Source: Planctomycetota bacterium
GTDB lineage: Bacteria; Planctomycetota; Planctomycetia; Pirellulales; Pirellulaceae
Assembly: GCA_963204915.1 (NCBI GenBank)
Contig: CAUJHS010000031.1
Location: 124,001-188,000 of the forward strand
Direction of reading: 5' to 3'
Length of the DNA: 64,000 bases
This document shows, in pieces, positions 1 to 10,500 of this stretch. Both the position numbers and the translations under genes were made by a program. The notes beneath the pieces are model-generated. The model did no database searches, was not told where the DNA came from, and worked only from the letters and a program-made list of their open reading frames with translations. How positions within the stretch are numbered: the stretch's first letter is position 1; every line of letters starts with the position of its first letter.

Positions 1-2
1 TC

Positions 3-1325
3 CGCTTCGCGTATTCCCGGCCGGGGTTCGTCACGTTCAAATTGCCTGACGGGGCCGATCTGCCGGAAGACTTCGATCTGCAAAGCGTGTTTGCTCGCAC
101 GTATGGCTTCTCGTTGGGGAAGGTCACGGGAACCGACGCTCAGGCCATGGCCCGCGAAGCTTGGCGCCTGGCGACGGAAAGCGAGTTCGCGCCCCAGCGC
201 AGCTCCGCCGCGTTGCTCTTCTCGCCGTCAACGGGCGAAGGCGGCAAACCGGCGCCCGGTGGGCCGGCCCCAGAAGGGTGGCTGGCGGCGCAATCTTCGA
301 CGCCCCAGCCAGTTGATCATGCTGCTGACCCGTCGCACACCCCTCCGCCGCCGGCCAGTCATCCGGCGCCTGCGGCGGAGCATCCCGCGGACGACGATTC
401 GGACATCGAGCAACAACTCGCCGCCGAAGAGCCCGCCGAATCTGAGGATGCAGAAGAAGATGTTTCAGGCGCTCTGCACGGCGGCAAACCTTGGGTGGTG
501 CATTACCATCGCATTCATGCCTGGGAGCGCGACATCGACGAACCGGGACACCACGGCTTCGAGCCAGGCGTTACGCCGCTGGCCGAGGAAGTGGGGCAGC
601 TCATTCGCGCCGAAATGGGCGAGCAAGCGCCGCCCGTGAACCGTCTGGCGAAGCCTGGCCAGCGCGTGCTGGATGTGGTTCTCGTCGAGCCGAACGAATG
701 GTGGATCGGCTATCATCGCGCCGCAGCGGCTCCTTCACGCTGGCCGGGCGGCGTGTATCCTGTCGACTTGCCCGAAGAGGTGGTCTCGCGCGCCTACCTG
801 AAAATGGCGGAAGCCTTGGCGTGGTCGCGTTTACCCATCGAGCGCGAAGACTGCTGCGTCGAACTGGGCAGCTCACCGGGCGGATCGTGCCAAGCGCTGC
901 TCGACCGCGGTTGCGAGGTCGTGGGCGTTGATCCCGCCGAGATGGCGCCGGAACTGCTCGAACACGAGAACTTCATTCACGTGCGTGCGCGAAGCCAAGA
1001 CATCAAACGGCGTGAATTCGCCGGAATCCAGTGGCTCATGGCCGACTTGAACGTGGCCCCCAACTATACTTTGGACACGGTCGAAAGTATTGTCACGCAT
1101 CACGCCACGAATTTTCGCGGGTTAATTTTGACGCTCAAGTTGAGCGAATGGGAGTTGGCCGCCCACATTCCCGAATACCTGGAGCGCGTACGCGGCTGGG
1201 GATTCGAGTACGTACGGGCGCGGCAACTTTCGTACAATCGGCAAGAGATTTGTGTCGCCGCGATGCGGCGGCGTCAGATGCGTCGCAAACCGTTCTGGCG
1301 CACCGGAGGCAAGCGCCGCCGATGA
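3..1325 (+). CDS. FtsJ/RlmM-like SAM-dependent RNA 2'-O-methyltransferase (5' partial)
   Basis: The frame is open to the window edge (codons upstream of the first ATG at 42 read RFAYSRPGFVTFK), so the true start lies outside. A low-complexity Pro/Glu-rich insert covers roughly the second fifth of the visible protein. The C-terminal half is a Rossmann methyltransferase: SAM motif ELGSSPGGSCQALL, acidic GVDPAEM, then MADLN, LKLSEWE and QEICVAAM, which fit the D, K and E positions of FtsJ-type 2'-O-methyltransferases. RlmM, which methylates 23S C2498, is the closest family I can name; the exact target base is not shown by the sequence. Family call is fairly sure, substrate is not. Confidence 0.75.
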   Translation, partial: RFAYSRPGFVTFKLPDGADLPEDFDLQSVFARTYGFSLGKVTGTDAQAMAREAWRLATESEFAPQRSSAALLFSPSTGEGGKPAPGGPAPEGWLAAQSSTPQPVDHAADPSHTPPPPASHPAPAAEHPADDDSDIEQQLAAEEPAESEDAEEDVSGALHGGKPWVVHYHRIHAWERDIDEPGHHGFEPGVTPLAEEVGQLIRAEMGEQAPPVNRLAKPGQRVLDVVLVEPNEWWIGYHRAAAAPSRWPGGVYPVDLPEEVVSRAYLKMAEALAWSRLPIEREDCCVELGSSPGGSCQALLDRGCEVVGVDPAEMAPELLEHENFIHVRARSQDIKRREFAGIQWLMADLNVAPNYTLDTVESIVTHHATNFRGLILTLKLSEWELAAHIPEYLERVRGWGFEYVRARQLSYNRQEICVAAMRRRQMRRKPFWRTGGKRRR

Positions 1326-1391
1326 CCGTCCTGTATGCCCTGTGCCGTCCTGTATGCCCTGTCAAGGTGCGCCTTACCCGAGAAATCACCG

Positions 1392-2351
1392 ATGCGATTC
1401 CCACTGGCCCTAGTTCTGGTTCTTTTGCTTAGCGGCGCTGCGGCGCTCGCCCAAACACCCGAGACGGCGGAACCAGCCGCCCCCGCGCAGCGCGCCGCCA
1501 AGGCGCGCGAGCGCGGCTACCCGCCCACGTTGATGGCCGACCGGGTCGAAACCTACAAAACCGTGGGCGACGAATCGCTCAAGTTGTGGTTCTACCTGCC
1601 CGAAAACCACCAGCCGAGCGACGCGCGCCCTGTGGCGGTGTTTTTCTTTGGCGGCGGGTGGCAAAGCGGCACGCCCCGGCAGTTCGAACCACACTGCCAA
1701 CATCTGGCCAAGCGCGGCATGGTGGCCGCGGTGGCCGACTACCGCGTCGCCAGCCGGCATGGCGTGAAGGCGAATGCCTGCGTGGCCGATGCGAAGTCGG
1801 CGGTGCGTTGGATTCGGCAGCACGCCCAGGAATTGGGCGTCGATCCGCAGCGGCTCGTCGCAGGGGGCGGCTCGGCCGGCGGCCACCTGGCCGCATGTAC
1901 GGGAATCGTGCCGGGGCTGGAGGAAGCGTCGGAAGACGCCGCCGTTAGTTCGGTTCCCAATGCCTTAGTGTTGTTCAATCCGGCGGTGGTGCTGGCTCCG
2001 GTCGAAGGAACGCCGCCGTTGAACCCCGCCCGGATCGCCAACCTGAGAGAGCGAATGGGCGTCGAACCGACGGAAATCTCGCCGTATCACCACATCAAAG
2101 CGGGAGCGCCGCCGACGATTATTTTCCACGGCAAGACCGATGAAACGGTACCTTATCGCACGGTTGAGCTGTTTACCGCGAAAATGGAGAAGGCAGGCAA
2201 TCGCTGCAAACTTTGCGGCTACGAGAACCAAGGGCACAGTTTCTTTAATTTTGGTCGTGACGACGGCTCGATGTACCGAATTACGGTAAAGGCGATGGAC
2301 GAGTTCCTGGTCGACCTGGGTTACTTGCGGCCCGCTCCGCAAGAAGAATAA
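1392..2351 (+). CDS. Exported alpha/beta-hydrolase (BD-FAE/HSL-like esterase)
   Basis: The ATG at 1392 is preferred over 1335 because it gives a clean signal peptide (MRFPLALVLVLLLSGAAALAQ). The protein of 319 residues has the fold marks of a carbohydrate-esterase-like hydrolase: an oxyanion strand FFFGGGW, nucleophile elbow GGGSAGGH, an acid residue in GKTDETVP and a terminal His in GHSFFNFG, so Ser-Asp-His is complete. It probably cleaves esters outside the cytoplasm. The substrate cannot be read from sequence. The next gene downstream is another hydrolase-fold protein. Confidence 0.8.
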   Translation: MRFPLALVLVLLLSGAAALAQTPETAEPAAPAQRAAKARERGYPPTLMADRVETYKTVGDESLKLWFYLPENHQPSDARPVAVFFFGGGWQSGTPRQFEPHCQHLAKRGMVAAVADYRVASRHGVKANACVADAKSAVRWIRQHAQELGVDPQRLVAGGGSAGGHLAACTGIVPGLEEASEDAAVSSVPNALVLFNPAVVLAPVEGTPPLNPARIANLRERMGVEPTEISPYHHIKAGAPPTIIFHGKTDETVPYRTVELFTAKMEKAGNRCKLCGYENQGHSFFNFGRDDGSMYRITVKAMDEFLVDLGYLRPAPQEE

Positions 2352-2514
2352 CCGAGGTTGGCGCCGCGTTTTGTTGAATTTCCCGCGTGGGGTTCTTAGG
2401 ATAAACATACGCGGAACCGGAACGTCCCGTTGGGCGTATTGAGTTTGCGGTTCGGGATTCCTTGGCGACGCGCCGCGTTCTTCTAGCGGTGCGTTGCGTT
2501 GCCTCACGAAAACT

Positions 2515-3585
2515 ATGAATAAGCCACGAACGTTGCGGCGACGCGATTTCTGCATTTCGGCGGCGGCTGCGTTAGGCGGCGCCGGATGGTTCACGCACGA
2601 GTTGTTCGCGCAGCCGGGCGCTCCCAAACCACCGGCGGGAGCGCCCAAGCCGGCTCCTCGCGCTCCGGCGACTCGGGCTCCCGCGACGCGTCCTCCGGCG
2701 GCTCCGGCCAAGAAGCCTGATCCGAAGAAAGAGCCGCGGTCGATCACGCTTAACACGAAGGATGGCGTGGCGCTGCGGGCCGAGTTCTTTCCTGGCGGCA
2801 AAGGCAAAGAAACCGTGCCCATAATCCTCCTGCATGGGTGGGAAGAGCGCGGCGCCGTGTGGACTCCGCTGGCCACGTACTTCCAGCGCGTGCTGGGCCA
2901 TGCCGTCATCGTTCCCGACTTGCGCGGCCACGGTCAAAGCCTGACGCAAAACGTCCCCGGCATGACCGAACCGCGCACCCTCAGCCCCGACGACTTGACC
3001 CCGGCCGACATGGAAGCCACCGTGTTGGACGTGCAAGAGTGCAAAAAATACCTGCAAGAGGAGAACAACAAGGGCGAGCTGAACCTCGAAATGTTATGTG
3101 TCATCGGGGCCAAGTACGGCGCGATGATCGGCATGAAGTTCGCCGCGCTCGATTGGAGTTGGCCGATTTTGACCACAGGTAAGCAAGGCCAAGACGTCAA
3201 AGGACTCGCCTTGTTAACGCCCATCGACCGCATGAAGCGCGTCACCGCCGCTCCGGCACTGCAAGCGCTGCGCGTACCCATCGCCAGCGGCAGGTTTTCG
3301 ATGCTCGTGATGGCGGGCGAACAGGACCGCACCGGCTTTGCCGACGCCAAGCGTATGCACCGTCAGTTGGAGGGCATGTACCCCAAGGGCCAAGACGAGA
3401 AGCCGCAGGCCGAGCAAGGTTTGTGGATGGTCGCGCCCGACACGAACAGCCACGGCACGCAGTTGATTGACCCGGCGCGGCGCTTGGGCATGGAGCGCGC
3501 CTTGACCGACTTCATCGCACAGCGGATTATCGCCCGCAAAGACGATTTCGAATGGACCGAACGCAAGAGCGCGCTCGCGCGGTAA
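2515..3585 (+). CDS. Tat-exported alpha/beta-hydrolase fold protein lacking the serine nucleophile
   Basis: The start at 2515 puts a Tat-type signal (TLRRRDFCISAAAALGG) at the N-terminus; 2494 would be an extension without merit. After the signal comes a Pro/Ala-rich linker of about 45 residues. The fold is recognisable from LLHGWEERG, then VPDLRGHGQS. At the elbow where G-x-S-x-G is expected the sequence reads VIGAKYGAMIG, so Ser is replaced by Lys. It is therefore likely a non-catalytic relative or a binding protein. It lies on the same strand as the preceding esterase, about 160 bp downstream. Confidence 0.7.
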   Translation: MNKPRTLRRRDFCISAAAALGGAGWFTHELFAQPGAPKPPAGAPKPAPRAPATRAPATRPPAAPAKKPDPKKEPRSITLNTKDGVALRAEFFPGGKGKETVPIILLHGWEERGAVWTPLATYFQRVLGHAVIVPDLRGHGQSLTQNVPGMTEPRTLSPDDLTPADMEATVLDVQECKKYLQEENNKGELNLEMLCVIGAKYGAMIGMKFAALDWSWPILTTGKQGQDVKGLALLTPIDRMKRVTAAPALQALRVPIASGRFSMLVMAGEQDRTGFADAKRMHRQLEGMYPKGQDEKPQAEQGLWMVAPDTNSHGTQLIDPARRLGMERALTDFIAQRIIARKDDFEWTERKSALAR

Positions 3586-3605
3586 GCTTCGGACGCCCCC
3601 GACCG

Positions 3606-5783
3606 TTAACGCACCGGCCGGTTCTCCAAATTGCCGAACAGTTTGGGCCACCCCGGGGCGAGTGCGGTGGCCGAGCATTCCAACACCGCCAGCGTGTGGT
3701 TCTCGATGAGGAACGCCACACATCCTGGCGCCGGCAACGTACCTGCGCTGCGGATGGGGCCGTCAAGTTGGTCGACCCACGCCGCCTGCCCCGCAGCGAC
3801 GGCGTGAACCCGGCCCGCGTTGTCGCCAAAGTAGGCGATACCGTCGTCGCCCAGCACCGGCGTGGACTCGGTCGTCGCGTCGAACGAGTATCGCCACGCT
3901 TCGCGCTCTTTGCGGCTCTCGAAACACCATAACAGCCCGCCGCCTTCGTCGGTGTTCACGGTCACATAGATGCGATCTTCGCCGTCCACCACGGGCGAAC
4001 CTTGCGCACGGCCGGGAAGCGGCGTCTTCCAGGCGACCTCGCCGCTTGGCTCCAGGGCGTAAAGCCAGTGGTTTTGTGCTAAAGCGATAATCCGCTGCTG
4101 CGAGTCGCTTGCCAGCGCCGCGCTAACCGTGGCGCCAAGAAAACCTTGCTGTTTCTTGACATTCCAGCGGTTGACCGGCTTGCGGCCGTCGAGCGCCAGC
4201 GCGTACACGCCGTAATTGTCGACGCCCAGGTACAATGTTTCGCCGCACAGTACGCCAGCGCAATCGAACAGCGACAGCGACTTAAAGGCGATGCGACCGT
4301 CGGCGGCTCCTGCGGCGTCAACCTTGGTCAGACCGCCCTCGACGCACACCCACGTAACGCCGTGCGCGTCGGTCAACGGCAAGGCGCGCTCCAGCGGCGT
4401 TCCTACCGAAGCCGGCGGCAGACGCACCTGGCCGTCCTCGTCGAGGCCGTGAAGCGTACCGTCCTCTGTGTGAAATCGCACCAAACCGTCCGCGCCCAGC
4501 ACTGGCGCCGCCGGAGTCGACGCATGCATGTCGCCTTCGGCCAGCAGTCGTCCCTCGGGCGAAAGCACCACCAACCGCGGACCGAAATTGGCGAAAATCT
4601 TGCTGTTCCAATGCACCGCAGGACAACCCCAAGCCCTACCGCGACACAACGCCGCGGGCGCCGTGTAACGCCAACGCAATCGCTGCGGCGGCGCAAGCGG
4701 CGGACGTTCCGGAACCGCCGCCGCGGCAACCTGAACTGCAGGCGCGGCAACTGGCGCGGCGGCGGGAAGCTCCCGACTCGCTTGCGGCCCGGGGCGCCCG
4801 GTCGCGGGAAGGTCGGCCAGGTTCTGAACTTCCTTGAAGACCGCCGCTTCGGCCGGGGGCGCCGCTGTTTGCGGTTCAGCCGGGAGCATTGCCAGCAGCA
4901 CGCCCTGCTGATGTAGCAAATGCCGCAGGCATTGCTCAGCCGCATCGCCCGGCACATGCAGCCGCGGCGCTGCAACGGTCAGCAAGTGATCGACTTGGGC
5001 TTGCTCCATACGACCGCCCGCCAGAATCAACTCCGTGCACTTGGCGAACTGCCGGACGCGTTCGTTAAACAAGGCAAGGTCATACTGAGCCTGACCATTC
5101 TCCGAGTCGAAGTACTCGCGGCAGGCCGTTAAACACTGCGTTAGCCGGTGGTGTTGCGGAGCGCGATCGAGACGCAGCAGGTTCAACCGTTGCTCGGCGG
5201 CGGTTTGCACGGTTTGCCAAGGGGCGCTCTCCGGCAGGCCCACCAACGCATAGAGCGAAGCATGACCCAATTTCGCCAGTTCGCGATGCAACAACTCGAC
5301 CTCGGCGGGGTCGAGCGCCGAGGCGCGCCAAGGCATTTCGGGAGGCGTCGCGCCGACTCGCCCTTCCCCGGCCGGAGTCGCGCGCAGCGCCGCTTCGAGC
5401 AGTTCTGTCGGTATTTCTAGCCGCTCCGCCTCAAAACGAATCAGCCGCCGCTGTGCGGGCGCCAGGGTTTCCCGACCGGCCAGCGCATCGGCGAAAAGCG
5501 TGTCAAGCTGCGCCTGCCAACGGCGGGTTTGTTCTTCGGCCTCCGGATCGGGCGTGTGACGGCGATGCGCCGCTTCGTAGCTTTGCAACCGCTGGTGGAT
5601 GACTTTTAACTGTGCGAGCTTGGCTTCCGCGGCCGCCCGCCGCGACACGTCCAACGCATCACGCGTCCATTGGGCTCGCTTCTCCTCCACACGGCGGCGA
5701 ATCGTGGGGAGGCTGTACGTCGTCGCGTCGTGGGCGAGTCCCAACAAGTCGCGTTCGTCGTTGGATAGCTCAAACTCGGCCAT
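3606..5783 (-). CDS. PQQ-like beta-propeller protein, last gene of the GTPase operon
   Basis: This 725-residue protein has a helical N-terminal half (residues about 1-300, coiled-coil rich, beginning ELSNDERDLLGLAHDA) and a Pro/Ala linker. From about 370 to the end it has repeated short strands of PQQ/BamB-propeller type, for example VSAALASDSQQRIIALAQ, GSPVVDGEDRIYVTVN and STPVLGDDGIAYFGDN. There is no signal peptide. It is the final gene of the minus-strand operon running from 15018 to 3606, about 70 bp after the membrane protein. A scaffold or sensor role in that system is inferred. The paralogous N-terminal helical region is of unknown function. Confidence 0.65.
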   Translation of the reverse strand: MAEFELSNDERDLLGLAHDATTYSLPTIRRRVEEKRAQWTRDALDVSRRAAAEAKLAQLKVIHQRLQSYEAAHRRHTPDPEAEEQTRRWQAQLDTLFADALAGRETLAPAQRRLIRFEAERLEIPTELLEAALRATPAGEGRVGATPPEMPWRASALDPAEVELLHRELAKLGHASLYALVGLPESAPWQTVQTAAEQRLNLLRLDRAPQHHRLTQCLTACREYFDSENGQAQYDLALFNERVRQFAKCTELILAGGRMEQAQVDHLLTVAAPRLHVPGDAAEQCLRHLLHQQGVLLAMLPAEPQTAAPPAEAAVFKEVQNLADLPATGRPGPQASRELPAAAPVAAPAVQVAAAAVPERPPLAPPQRLRWRYTAPAALCRGRAWGCPAVHWNSKIFANFGPRLVVLSPEGRLLAEGDMHASTPAAPVLGADGLVRFHTEDGTLHGLDEDGQVRLPPASVGTPLERALPLTDAHGVTWVCVEGGLTKVDAAGAADGRIAFKSLSLFDCAGVLCGETLYLGVDNYGVYALALDGRKPVNRWNVKKQQGFLGATVSAALASDSQQRIIALAQNHWLYALEPSGEVAWKTPLPGRAQGSPVVDGEDRIYVTVNTDEGGGLLWCFESRKEREAWRYSFDATTESTPVLGDDGIAYFGDNAGRVHAVAAGQAAWVDQLDGPIRSAGTLPAPGCVAFLIENHTLAVLECSATALAPGWPKLFGNLENRPVR

Positions 5784-5853
5784 GCCCTGATTGTGATGTC
5801 CTTAAGGATAATTCGCCCCAGCGCCGCCGTACGGCCAATGCGTTTTCTACCTG

Positions 5854-7503
5854 CTATGGCGCTTGCGGCGGCTGAGGGGTCGAAGCCGCGCCGAGGAGCA
5901 TTTCGGCAATGGCGTCAAAGTGATCGACCACGGTCTGGGCCTGTTGTCGTTCGCTACGGAAGGTCAGGTCTTGATACAGTCGCGCGTACTCTTTGGGGTA
6001 AACGCCTTCGACATCGACGATGGTTTGATCCTGCCCGGCGCGGGGAACGGTCTTTCTCGCCACATTGCGGCTTTCGGCCAAGGCGGCGTCGAAGGCTTCA
6101 CACTTCTTCACAAACTCTTGCCAACGTTCTTTGGAATAGATTTGTTGCGGCTGCAACAGCCAGTTCGACCACTGGTTATACGATCGCACGCTTTTGACGC
6201 ACAGCGGCTCGGCTGGCGCGTGCTTGACTCCCTGCACCCGATCAAGCGGATTCGACGGCGTAAGATCCACCAGCTTGGGGTTGTCCGTCACGAGGCGCGG
6301 CAAGGTCTTGTTGCGCGCCTCGGGCGACTCCCAATACTGGTATACCTGCGGGCGAGACGCCTGTTCGCGGAAGATGCCCAAGATGATATTGCCGAACTTC
6401 TCGCCGCGCGTCTCTTGCAGGTACTCGGGTACTTCCGGCAAAGGCCGCGGCTCCAGCGCTTCGTGCAGCCATTCCGTGACCGCCGCACGTAAGCGATCGC
6501 GGGTTGGCGCGTCGGCGTTCGCGTTGTACAACTCGGCGGCGCGGGGCAAGCGAACGCTCAGCGGCAAATTCGTTTGAGCCAGGAACGCGCTGGCGGCGGC
6601 GCGATGTTCGAGCGTTTGCCATTCTTGCCGGGCCGCGGCGATCAGTTCGGCTTCTTCGGCAGGGGCCGCCGATTCGTGCTCGCTCAGAAACCGCTCCAAA
6701 CCGAGCCGACGGTCATCGGGCGGCTCCTGGGGTACGGCGGCGTAGGCGGCCCGCAGTACAGCTCGGGGCAACAGCGCCCGGAGGCGCGCTTGCCCCGCTT
6801 CCAGCAACGAGGCGGCTTCGGTCTTTTGCAGCGCGGCGGCAATCCCTTCATGCTGGGCGCACGCCTCACGGCATGCGGCGTAATCGCCCGCTTCAAACGC
6901 TGCGGCCGCAGCGGCGGCTTGTTGCTCGGCCGTTTGCACGTCGCGCCACAACTTCAAGCGTTCGGCCACAAGGAGTCGAACCGCCGCTTCGGGACCTTCC
7001 GCCTCTTGGGCCGCAACCTGCTTCTCCAGTTGCTCTAGCGCCGCAACGCGCGCGTCGAGGCCCCCTTGGGCCTCAATTCGCAACAATTCCGCCGCAGTTT
7101 GATGCGTCGCGGCCAACATCCCCCAGCGGCTTAACAACGAGGCGCCCGCCGTACTGGACGTGGCGGCGCCGGGGGCAAGTTCGCGCGACAGTGGAGTCAG
7201 CCCCACGATTGCCTCGCGCGCCGAGTTCGCCAGCGCCGCCGTTGGCGCCGGAGGCGCCAGTTGGGGCGACGCGCCGCCCGAGGCCGAAGCGGTCGCCGCT
7301 TCGTCTTGCCACCCGGCCGCCTGAGCCTGGAAGCGACTCCAGACCACCGCCGCAACTGGCGCTAACGAGAGGATCAGCAACGCCAAACCGAGCGTTACGC
7401 CGAGATTCTCCGCCAGCGCGGCAATCATGGAGCCGGGCAATCCGCGAAGGTTGGCGCGGCGAGAGCGCGTGTGCGGTTTGTTCGTGGTCGAAGGTTGAGT
7501 CAT
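5854..7503 (-). CDS. Single-pass membrane coiled-coil protein of the GTPase operon
   Basis: It has 549 residues. A basic cytoplasmic N-terminus (about 30 residues, Arg/Lys rich) precedes one membrane segment (GVTLGLALLILSLAPVAAVVW, about 35-55). The rest is Ala/Glu/Leu-rich predicted helix with coiled-coil character up to about residue 350, then a more globular tail with YNQWSNWLLQPQQIYS. I recognise no family. Its start lies 36 bp after the GAP1-like gene and 70 bp before the propeller gene, so it belongs to the same transcript. A membrane tether or stator-like role is a guess only. Confidence 0.55.
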   Translation of the reverse strand: MTQPSTTNKPHTRSRRANLRGLPGSMIAALAENLGVTLGLALLILSLAPVAAVVWSRFQAQAAGWQDEAATASASGGASPQLAPPAPTAALANSAREAIVGLTPLSRELAPGAATSSTAGASLLSRWGMLAATHQTAAELLRIEAQGGLDARVAALEQLEKQVAAQEAEGPEAAVRLLVAERLKLWRDVQTAEQQAAAAAAAFEAGDYAACREACAQHEGIAAALQKTEAASLLEAGQARLRALLPRAVLRAAYAAVPQEPPDDRRLGLERFLSEHESAAPAEEAELIAAARQEWQTLEHRAAASAFLAQTNLPLSVRLPRAAELYNANADAPTRDRLRAAVTEWLHEALEPRPLPEVPEYLQETRGEKFGNIILGIFREQASRPQVYQYWESPEARNKTLPRLVTDNPKLVDLTPSNPLDRVQGVKHAPAEPLCVKSVRSYNQWSNWLLQPQQIYSKERWQEFVKKCEAFDAALAESRNVARKTVPRAGQDQTIVDVEGVYPKEYARLYQDLTFRSERQQAQTVVDHFDAIAEMLLGAASTPQPPQAP

Positions 7504-7539
7504 GGCGTCGTCATCTTCCGCACGGTGCGGAGCTAAAGA

Positions 7540-10500
7540 CTACTTTTCGCGCGGCGGCGCTAACATACCGTTCAAAAAATGCGGCTTGCCGGCCGCCTGG
7601 CCGTTCGAGTCGTACAGTTCAATGCGCCATCGTTTGGGTTGATCCCAGGTTGTGTTCGCGGCCGGGAGGTTCGTCCAAGGGCCGTACAGCGGCGCAGCCA
7701 AGTAGGGGGTTTCAATCTTCCAGCGCCAGTGCAAGTCTTCAATGGGGTTGGTTTCGTCGAGAACGAGCGTCGCCACGGGCGCCGACCGAGCTTCGCCTTC
7801 CAAACGGAGTTCTTGCCAGTGTTGAACTCCGCCGACGCGCCACACCACCGTTACCGCGGCCGTGTTCGGGTGCGGCAACGGCTGGCCCAAGGCGAACATC
7901 AAGGCAAGACCGCCCACGGGTGCGGGCGCATCCGCGTCACGTGGGCGTCCCTTCCCGAAGCCGAACCAGTTTTTCGAGCCGCGTGGACCAGAAACATCGT
8001 CCAGCTTGACCGGCGTGGCGGGATGTTGCGCGTCGAGCGGTTTAGACATCAGAAGCGAAGCGAGCTGTTCCAAATCGGGAAGCGCCAGATTTACGCGAAC
8101 CACATCACGAGCGACATCGTCTGCACGCAGCACCGGATCGAGCAAGGTGCGCACGAATTGCCTGGACCGATCGAAAGTGCTTTCCAGCGAGTTGGTCGGC
8201 GCCGCTTCGCACAGCGCGCGGCAGTGGCGGGCCAGTTCGCGCGCGGCTTCGATACGCAACGTCGACAGCGGACCGTTCGGATCGGCGTTGCATTGCAGAC
8301 CGAGCAGCGCCATACGCACGTTCTTCCAACGCATGACCGCCGTGCGCAATTCGACTTCCTCCGGCGGTAAACGCGGCTCGACGGCGTTCAGCACGGCGAA
8401 AATCGTACCCCAGGCGAGCGGCCCGCGCGGGGAAGTTATTTGCGCAAGCAATTGTTTGACGCGTTCCCAAATGGCGACATCCACCTGAAGTGCAAGCAAC
8501 TGCGAATGCAGTCGATCGATATACCCAGGTAAACGCTCCCACGGCGTTCGACCCAGGATCGCGCCAATGGCTTCCCGCCAGGGGCGCTGGTCGTCAATTT
8601 GTGCGGTCTCGGTGAGCAGGTGATGCGCCGCGAGCAATCGTTCCAGAAAATAGAGGCCGTCGGTCGCCGCCAGGCTTCGCTCGAATAGCGACACGAACAC
8701 GGCCGGCTTCACGCGAGACAAAACGATTGCGGCCCAGTTCGCAATTTGCGGCGACGGGGGCGAGGGCGTGTTGCCATAAAACCACGGCGCCAAGGGGCCA
8801 GGCAATTGCTCGTTGGTTTGCGTCCAGGCCGCCAACGCCGTGATGCGGAATTCCTTCGGCAAATTTTCGTTCTGGCAGATGTGAACCATGTCGTCTTGAG
8901 AGAGGAACTGCGTCAAACGCCGCGCCACGGCGTAAGGACTGGCGGGGCTTGGTTCGGCTTCGAATTCCGAAGGCGGCGGCGCCGCGCGCGCCAGGTACTC
9001 TACCAACGGCGCGCCGTGGCGCGAGCCGGCGAACTTGCGTTCGACCGTGAAAGGTTGCGGCTGCTTCTCTCGAAACAGCTCGGCGCACAGGCGGGCGATG
9101 GCCTCCGCGTTGGACTTAGGCATCTTGCTGCACACTTGGACCAAACGCCCCAGGAATTCCTCGCGCGGCTCGGGCGCGGCGCGGTAAAGCAGCTTGAGTG
9201 CAGGCACGCCTGAGGCTTCGTCATTGGCGGATTCGTACAACTGCGTTTGCAGGACCAGGAAGTCGTTCAGGAACGATTCCGCCGACTTTCGCCGCGCCGG
9301 GGCGTCTTCGCCGCGCGCGTAGTCGTACAGTTCGTTCGCCAACCGTGGAGAAAGCTGCTGGTGATGGGCCAGCCAACACAACAGAATGTCGTAGGCGGTA
9401 TCGGCCGAGAGCTTGTCTTTGGCGACCAAATCGACCAGCGCGTCGACATTGCCAGGCGATAAGTTTTCTTTCAAACGGGTTGCGCATGCTTCCATGCGCA
9501 ACTTCGTTTCGGGAGAGTCGGCCCGCGTGGTCGAAAGCAAGTGCAGCAAGGTATACGCCTGTTGTCCCTGCGCGATTTCGCACAACAATGGTTCGGACTT
9601 CACCGCTTCATTCAAAGCGACGTTGCGCACGTCTCGGTTGGAGCTGCCATACGCCAGCAGTTTTTCGATGAAACGTCGCTGCTGCTGTTGCGCCAGTTTG
9701 CACAAGTTTTTCAAGGCGGTTCCATCGAGCGATGGCAGCAGATCGGGCAATAACTCGGTTACGTGTTTGCGCGGCTTCCAGTCGGGCTGGCCGTTGGCGT
9801 CTTCGTAAAAGTCCCGCTCCAGGTCGGCGGGAAAATTGCGATGCGTTGAGACAAACTGACGCAATGCGTGCGACCGATAATGGACGGGAAGCGCTTGACC
9901 GTCGATCATTCGCACCAGTTCCGTCTCGGGCAGCGCGTTCAACAAGCTCTGGGCAGGACGGCACGGACCGGGCGGCGCCTTTTTCGCATCGCCGTTTTGC
10001 GGCCAGCGCGCGTCGGCGGCGGAAAGCAAGTCGAGCAGCGTCATCGCATGGGAAGACTCGCTCAATTGCTGGGCGAGGGCGTCTTCCAGATCGTGAGGGA
10101 GCACCACGTCGCGCAGCACGGCTTCGGCGTAGGCGCGCGCCGCCTTATCGGCGAGCAGAGAAGCGGAGTCGGCCGCCGGTCCTTGCGGGTCGAGCAATTC
10201 GCGCACCGCGCGTTCAATGGCCACGCAGCGCTCGGCGGCTTCGCGCTGGGTGACTTGCGTTTCCTCCAGTCGTCGCAGGAAAGCGTCGACCGCGCCCCAG
10301 CCTTCGCGCTCGAGCAAGTCCAGCACGAACGGCGCATACTGCCCCGCTCCGTGACGCAACGGCGTATGTTGCGCCGCGCCGGAGGAATACGTGTTCAATA
10401 TGAACTGCGCGGCTCGGAACTCGGGCGCATCGACCCGTGTTTGCCGGCAGCGATCGAGCGAGTCATACGTGGTGGCGGTGAACGTGGTGGCCAGCGAGGA

